From Oscillatoriales cyanobacterium RM2_1_1 (lineage in GTDB: Bacteria; Cyanobacteriota; Cyanobacteriia; Cyanobacteriales; Microcoleaceae), in NCBI GenBank assembly GCA_012033335.1, contig JAAURB010000018.1, positions 1 to 63,224 on the forward strand: a DNA stretch of 63,224 nt. Reading direction: 5' to 3'. The position numbers were made by a program, and so were the translations under genes. Within the stretch, counting starts at the first letter, position 1; the number at the start of each line of letters is the position of its first letter. The notes beneath the pieces are model-generated. The model made no database searches. It had not been told where the DNA came from and saw nothing but the letters and a program-made list of their open reading frames with translations. Shown here in pieces: positions 62,182-63,224 of the stretch.

Positions 62182-62189
62182 CCCATCCC

Positions 62190-62771
62190 ATGCAGAAACT
62201 TCTTGTGACTGGAGCGAGTGGATTTCTCGGCTGGAATATCTGTGACGTTGCTCAGTCTCAGTGGCAAGTGTATGGAACCTATTATGCTCACAACATTAAA
62301 AGTTCTAAAGGTAAGCTCGTTCAGGATTTTGTTCAAATTAATCTCACTGATTTGCCTGCAGTTAAAGACCTATTTAATACTTTAAAGCCTGATGCAGTGA
62401 TTCATACTGCTGCTCAATCTAAACCCAATTTCTGTCAGCTTCATCCCACAGAAACTGCCTTGATTAATGTTACAGCCTCGGTGAATCTGGCTAAACTCTG
62501 TTGTGAGCTAGATATCCCCTGTGTTTTTACCTCAACGGATCTGGTATTCGATGGTTTGAATCCCCCTTATCGAGAAACTGATCCCGTTTCTCCCATCAGT
62601 GACTATGGGGTACAAAAAGTCCTAGCCGAACAAAAGATGCGATCGCACTATTCTAAAACTGCAATCTGTCGGATGCCCCTGATGTTTGGTGTGGCTTCTC
62701 CCTACGCCGGGAGTTTTATTCAAGCTTTTATGCAGACCCTACGGGCGGGCAAAGACCTGAGCTTATATTAA
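62190..62771 (+). pseudogene. RmlD-like NAD-dependent sugar reductase, truncated by insertion
   Basis: A Rossmann protein starting LLVTGASGFLGWNICDVAQS with GxxGxxG, then AVIHTAAQSKPNFCQLHPTE, CVFTSTDLVFDG and the catalytic Y-x-x-x-K in SDYGVQKVLAEQKM. It should run to about 285-300 residues but stops after 193 (AGKDLSLY), where homologues continue with FTDEFRTPV-like sequence. At that point TTATATTAAATCCGG begins, shared with the second element 350 bases on. It is probably a dTDP-4-dehydrorhamnose reductase-like or related epimerase that has lost its C-terminus. Confidence 0.85.
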
Positions 62772-63113
62772 ATCCGGTTGGAGTATTATAACAAAAGATG
62801 GTAAACCTCTTAGCTTGACTGAACTTTAGATTGTGGGCAACTAAAAGGATTTGATATTAGGTCGGTCAATGGTTATCTCCACAGCAAATTCACTCGGATG
62901 GAGCAACTGTCCTGTTGATCTCCCGATCTCGAATCGTGATTGGTAAACTCCGTCGGGATGCTCATCTGAAGTTCTTATACACTGGCCGTCAAAAAGGTCG
63001 GGGTCGTCATCGGCTCTATGACGGTAAAGTCGATTTGCATCAGCCTGAATCCTTAGAATTCGTGGCTCTAGTTGAAAAGGACATCAAGCTCTACACTGCT
63101 CTGGTCTGGTCAG
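62768..63113 (+). mobile_element. Remnant of a transposon carrying a DDE transposase fragment
   Basis: Begins with TATTAAATCCGGTTGGAG at the break of the RmlD-like gene and continues to where the next insertion starts. It carries a coding fragment from about 62915. The similarity of its first 20 bases with the start of the second element suggests related or nested insertions; the real boundaries cannot be resolved here. Confidence 0.55.
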
Positions 63114-63142
63114 TTATATCAAATCCGGATGAAGAGTCATAA
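62915..63142 (+). pseudogene. DDE transposase fragment (IS4/IS701-like)
   Basis: An open frame without the expected N-terminal part: ISRSRIVIGKLRRDAHLKFL then YTGRQKGRGRHRLYDGKVDL and LEFVALVEKDIKLYTALVWS. The D-A-x-L-x-x-L-Y-x-G and G-R-G-R-x-x-x-Y-D-G-K-V pattern recalls a group of DDE transposases. It lacks the flanking catalytic regions and is cut by the next element near 63113, so it is dead. Confidence 0.6.
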
Positions 63143-63224
63143 TGTTGTCAGAAGAGTTGTTGAAATACAATGGCTAGACGGCTCAAAATTAGGGCTCACC
63201 TGAGTCTGGAAGAACTCGAAGAAC
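63114..63224 (+). mobile_element. Start of an IS630-type insertion sequence (runs off the right edge)
   Basis: Begins TATATCAAATCCGGATGAAG, similar to the opening of the neighbouring remnant, and leads to a transposase start. The far end is outside the window. IS630 elements insert at TA, which fits the TA at the boundary. Confidence 0.6.
63170..63224 (+). CDS. IS630-family transposase, N-terminal fragment (partial)
   Basis: ATG 63170 opens MARRLKIRAHLSLEELEE, the typical beginning of cyanobacterial IS630-type transposases (helix-turn-helix part). Open to the window edge, 18 residues visible. The call rests on this short N-terminal match. Confidence 0.65.
   Translation, partial: MARRLKIRAHLSLEELEE

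Noticed and set aside
1-63224. CRISPR arrays, rRNA operons, intact prophage
   Set aside because: No regularly spaced repeats of CRISPR type, no rRNA sequence and no phage structural genes were found.

Overview
The window reads as a chromosomal segment of a cyanobacterium. Evidence seen in the sequence: many GCGATCGC (HIP1-type) octamers, the thylakoid gene petN, an RpaB-type response regulator, cyanobacteria-restricted families (DUF1818, DUF1997, DUF4079, DUF928), a C5-pathway hemL, a CuA-less terminal oxidase operon and cyanobacterial-style rpoZ. Base composition is near 50% GC and gene density is ordinary. I cannot name the genus; a filamentous or Leptolyngbya-like lineage is only a guess.

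Layout. 0-1.3 kb: the edge of an IS66-like element has cut the 3' end of a tyrosine integrase pseudogene that sits beside tRNA-Pro(GGG), a typical integration locus. 1.3-12 kb: DUF1818, rpoZ, a PQQ-type sugar dehydrogenase, a large unknown protein, a P2A cation ATPase, a PRC-barrel/LEA-like protein and an acireductone dioxygenase. 12-28 kb: housekeeping genes (a 45-aa conserved microprotein, aroQ, an ADP-ribosylglycohydrolase-like protein, a 7TM-HD c-di-AMP phosphodiesterase, an HpnB-like glycosyltransferase, tRNA-Asn, a class V aminotransferase, cobA, lipB, rplU-rpmA with an unusually long acidic L21 tail, a channel/RCK protein, a sulfurtransferase, thiG, class II aldolase).

28.5-34.6 kb is a gene graveyard. 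A Ser/Thr kinase, an AraC regulator, an azoreductase and a GMC oxidoreductase each carry one frameshift. Between them lie a DUF1772 gene with a stop codon and fragments resembling NDH-2 and GAPDH. 34.7-39.1 kb is a five-gene respiratory operon: two DUF2231 membrane proteins and subunits II, I and III of a heme-copper oxidase whose subunit II lacks the CuA ligands, i.e. an ARTO-type quinol oxidase. 39.7-47.4 kb returns to housekeeping (sixA, gltA, an alkyltransferase-like protein, hemL, a stand-alone hisE, sbcD, HIT, an EEP nuclease). 47.5-52.3 kb holds a CHASE2 adenylate cyclase homologue missing a catalytic Arg, a frameshifted DUF928 gene and a small lone NACHT NTPase. 52.9-57.6 kb groups SH3b, ExbB and ExbD proteins, an FTR1 iron permease and DUF4079. 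57.7-62.2 kb carries DUF1997, an SDR, a GH104-like muramidase, petN (29 aa), rpaB and a ribbon-helix-helix protein. The right edge is an RmlD-like gene cut by nested transposon remnants, the last being the start of an IS630-type transposase.

Three repeat systems run through the intergenic DNA: (i) a double-hairpin repeat built from CAGGCATCTTGCCTG and AACAGCCGAGACGGCTGTT; (ii) three copies of an 85-129 bp element with AGTAG termini flanked by TA, a MITE candidate; (iii) at least sixteen loci where 11-15 bases are directly duplicated or triplicated in tandem, often touching a stop codon. I found no CRISPR array, rRNA or complete phage. No clearly new multi-gene system could be demonstrated; the best leads are the repeat systems, the lone NACHT protein with its neighbours, the divergent cyclase and the L21 tail.
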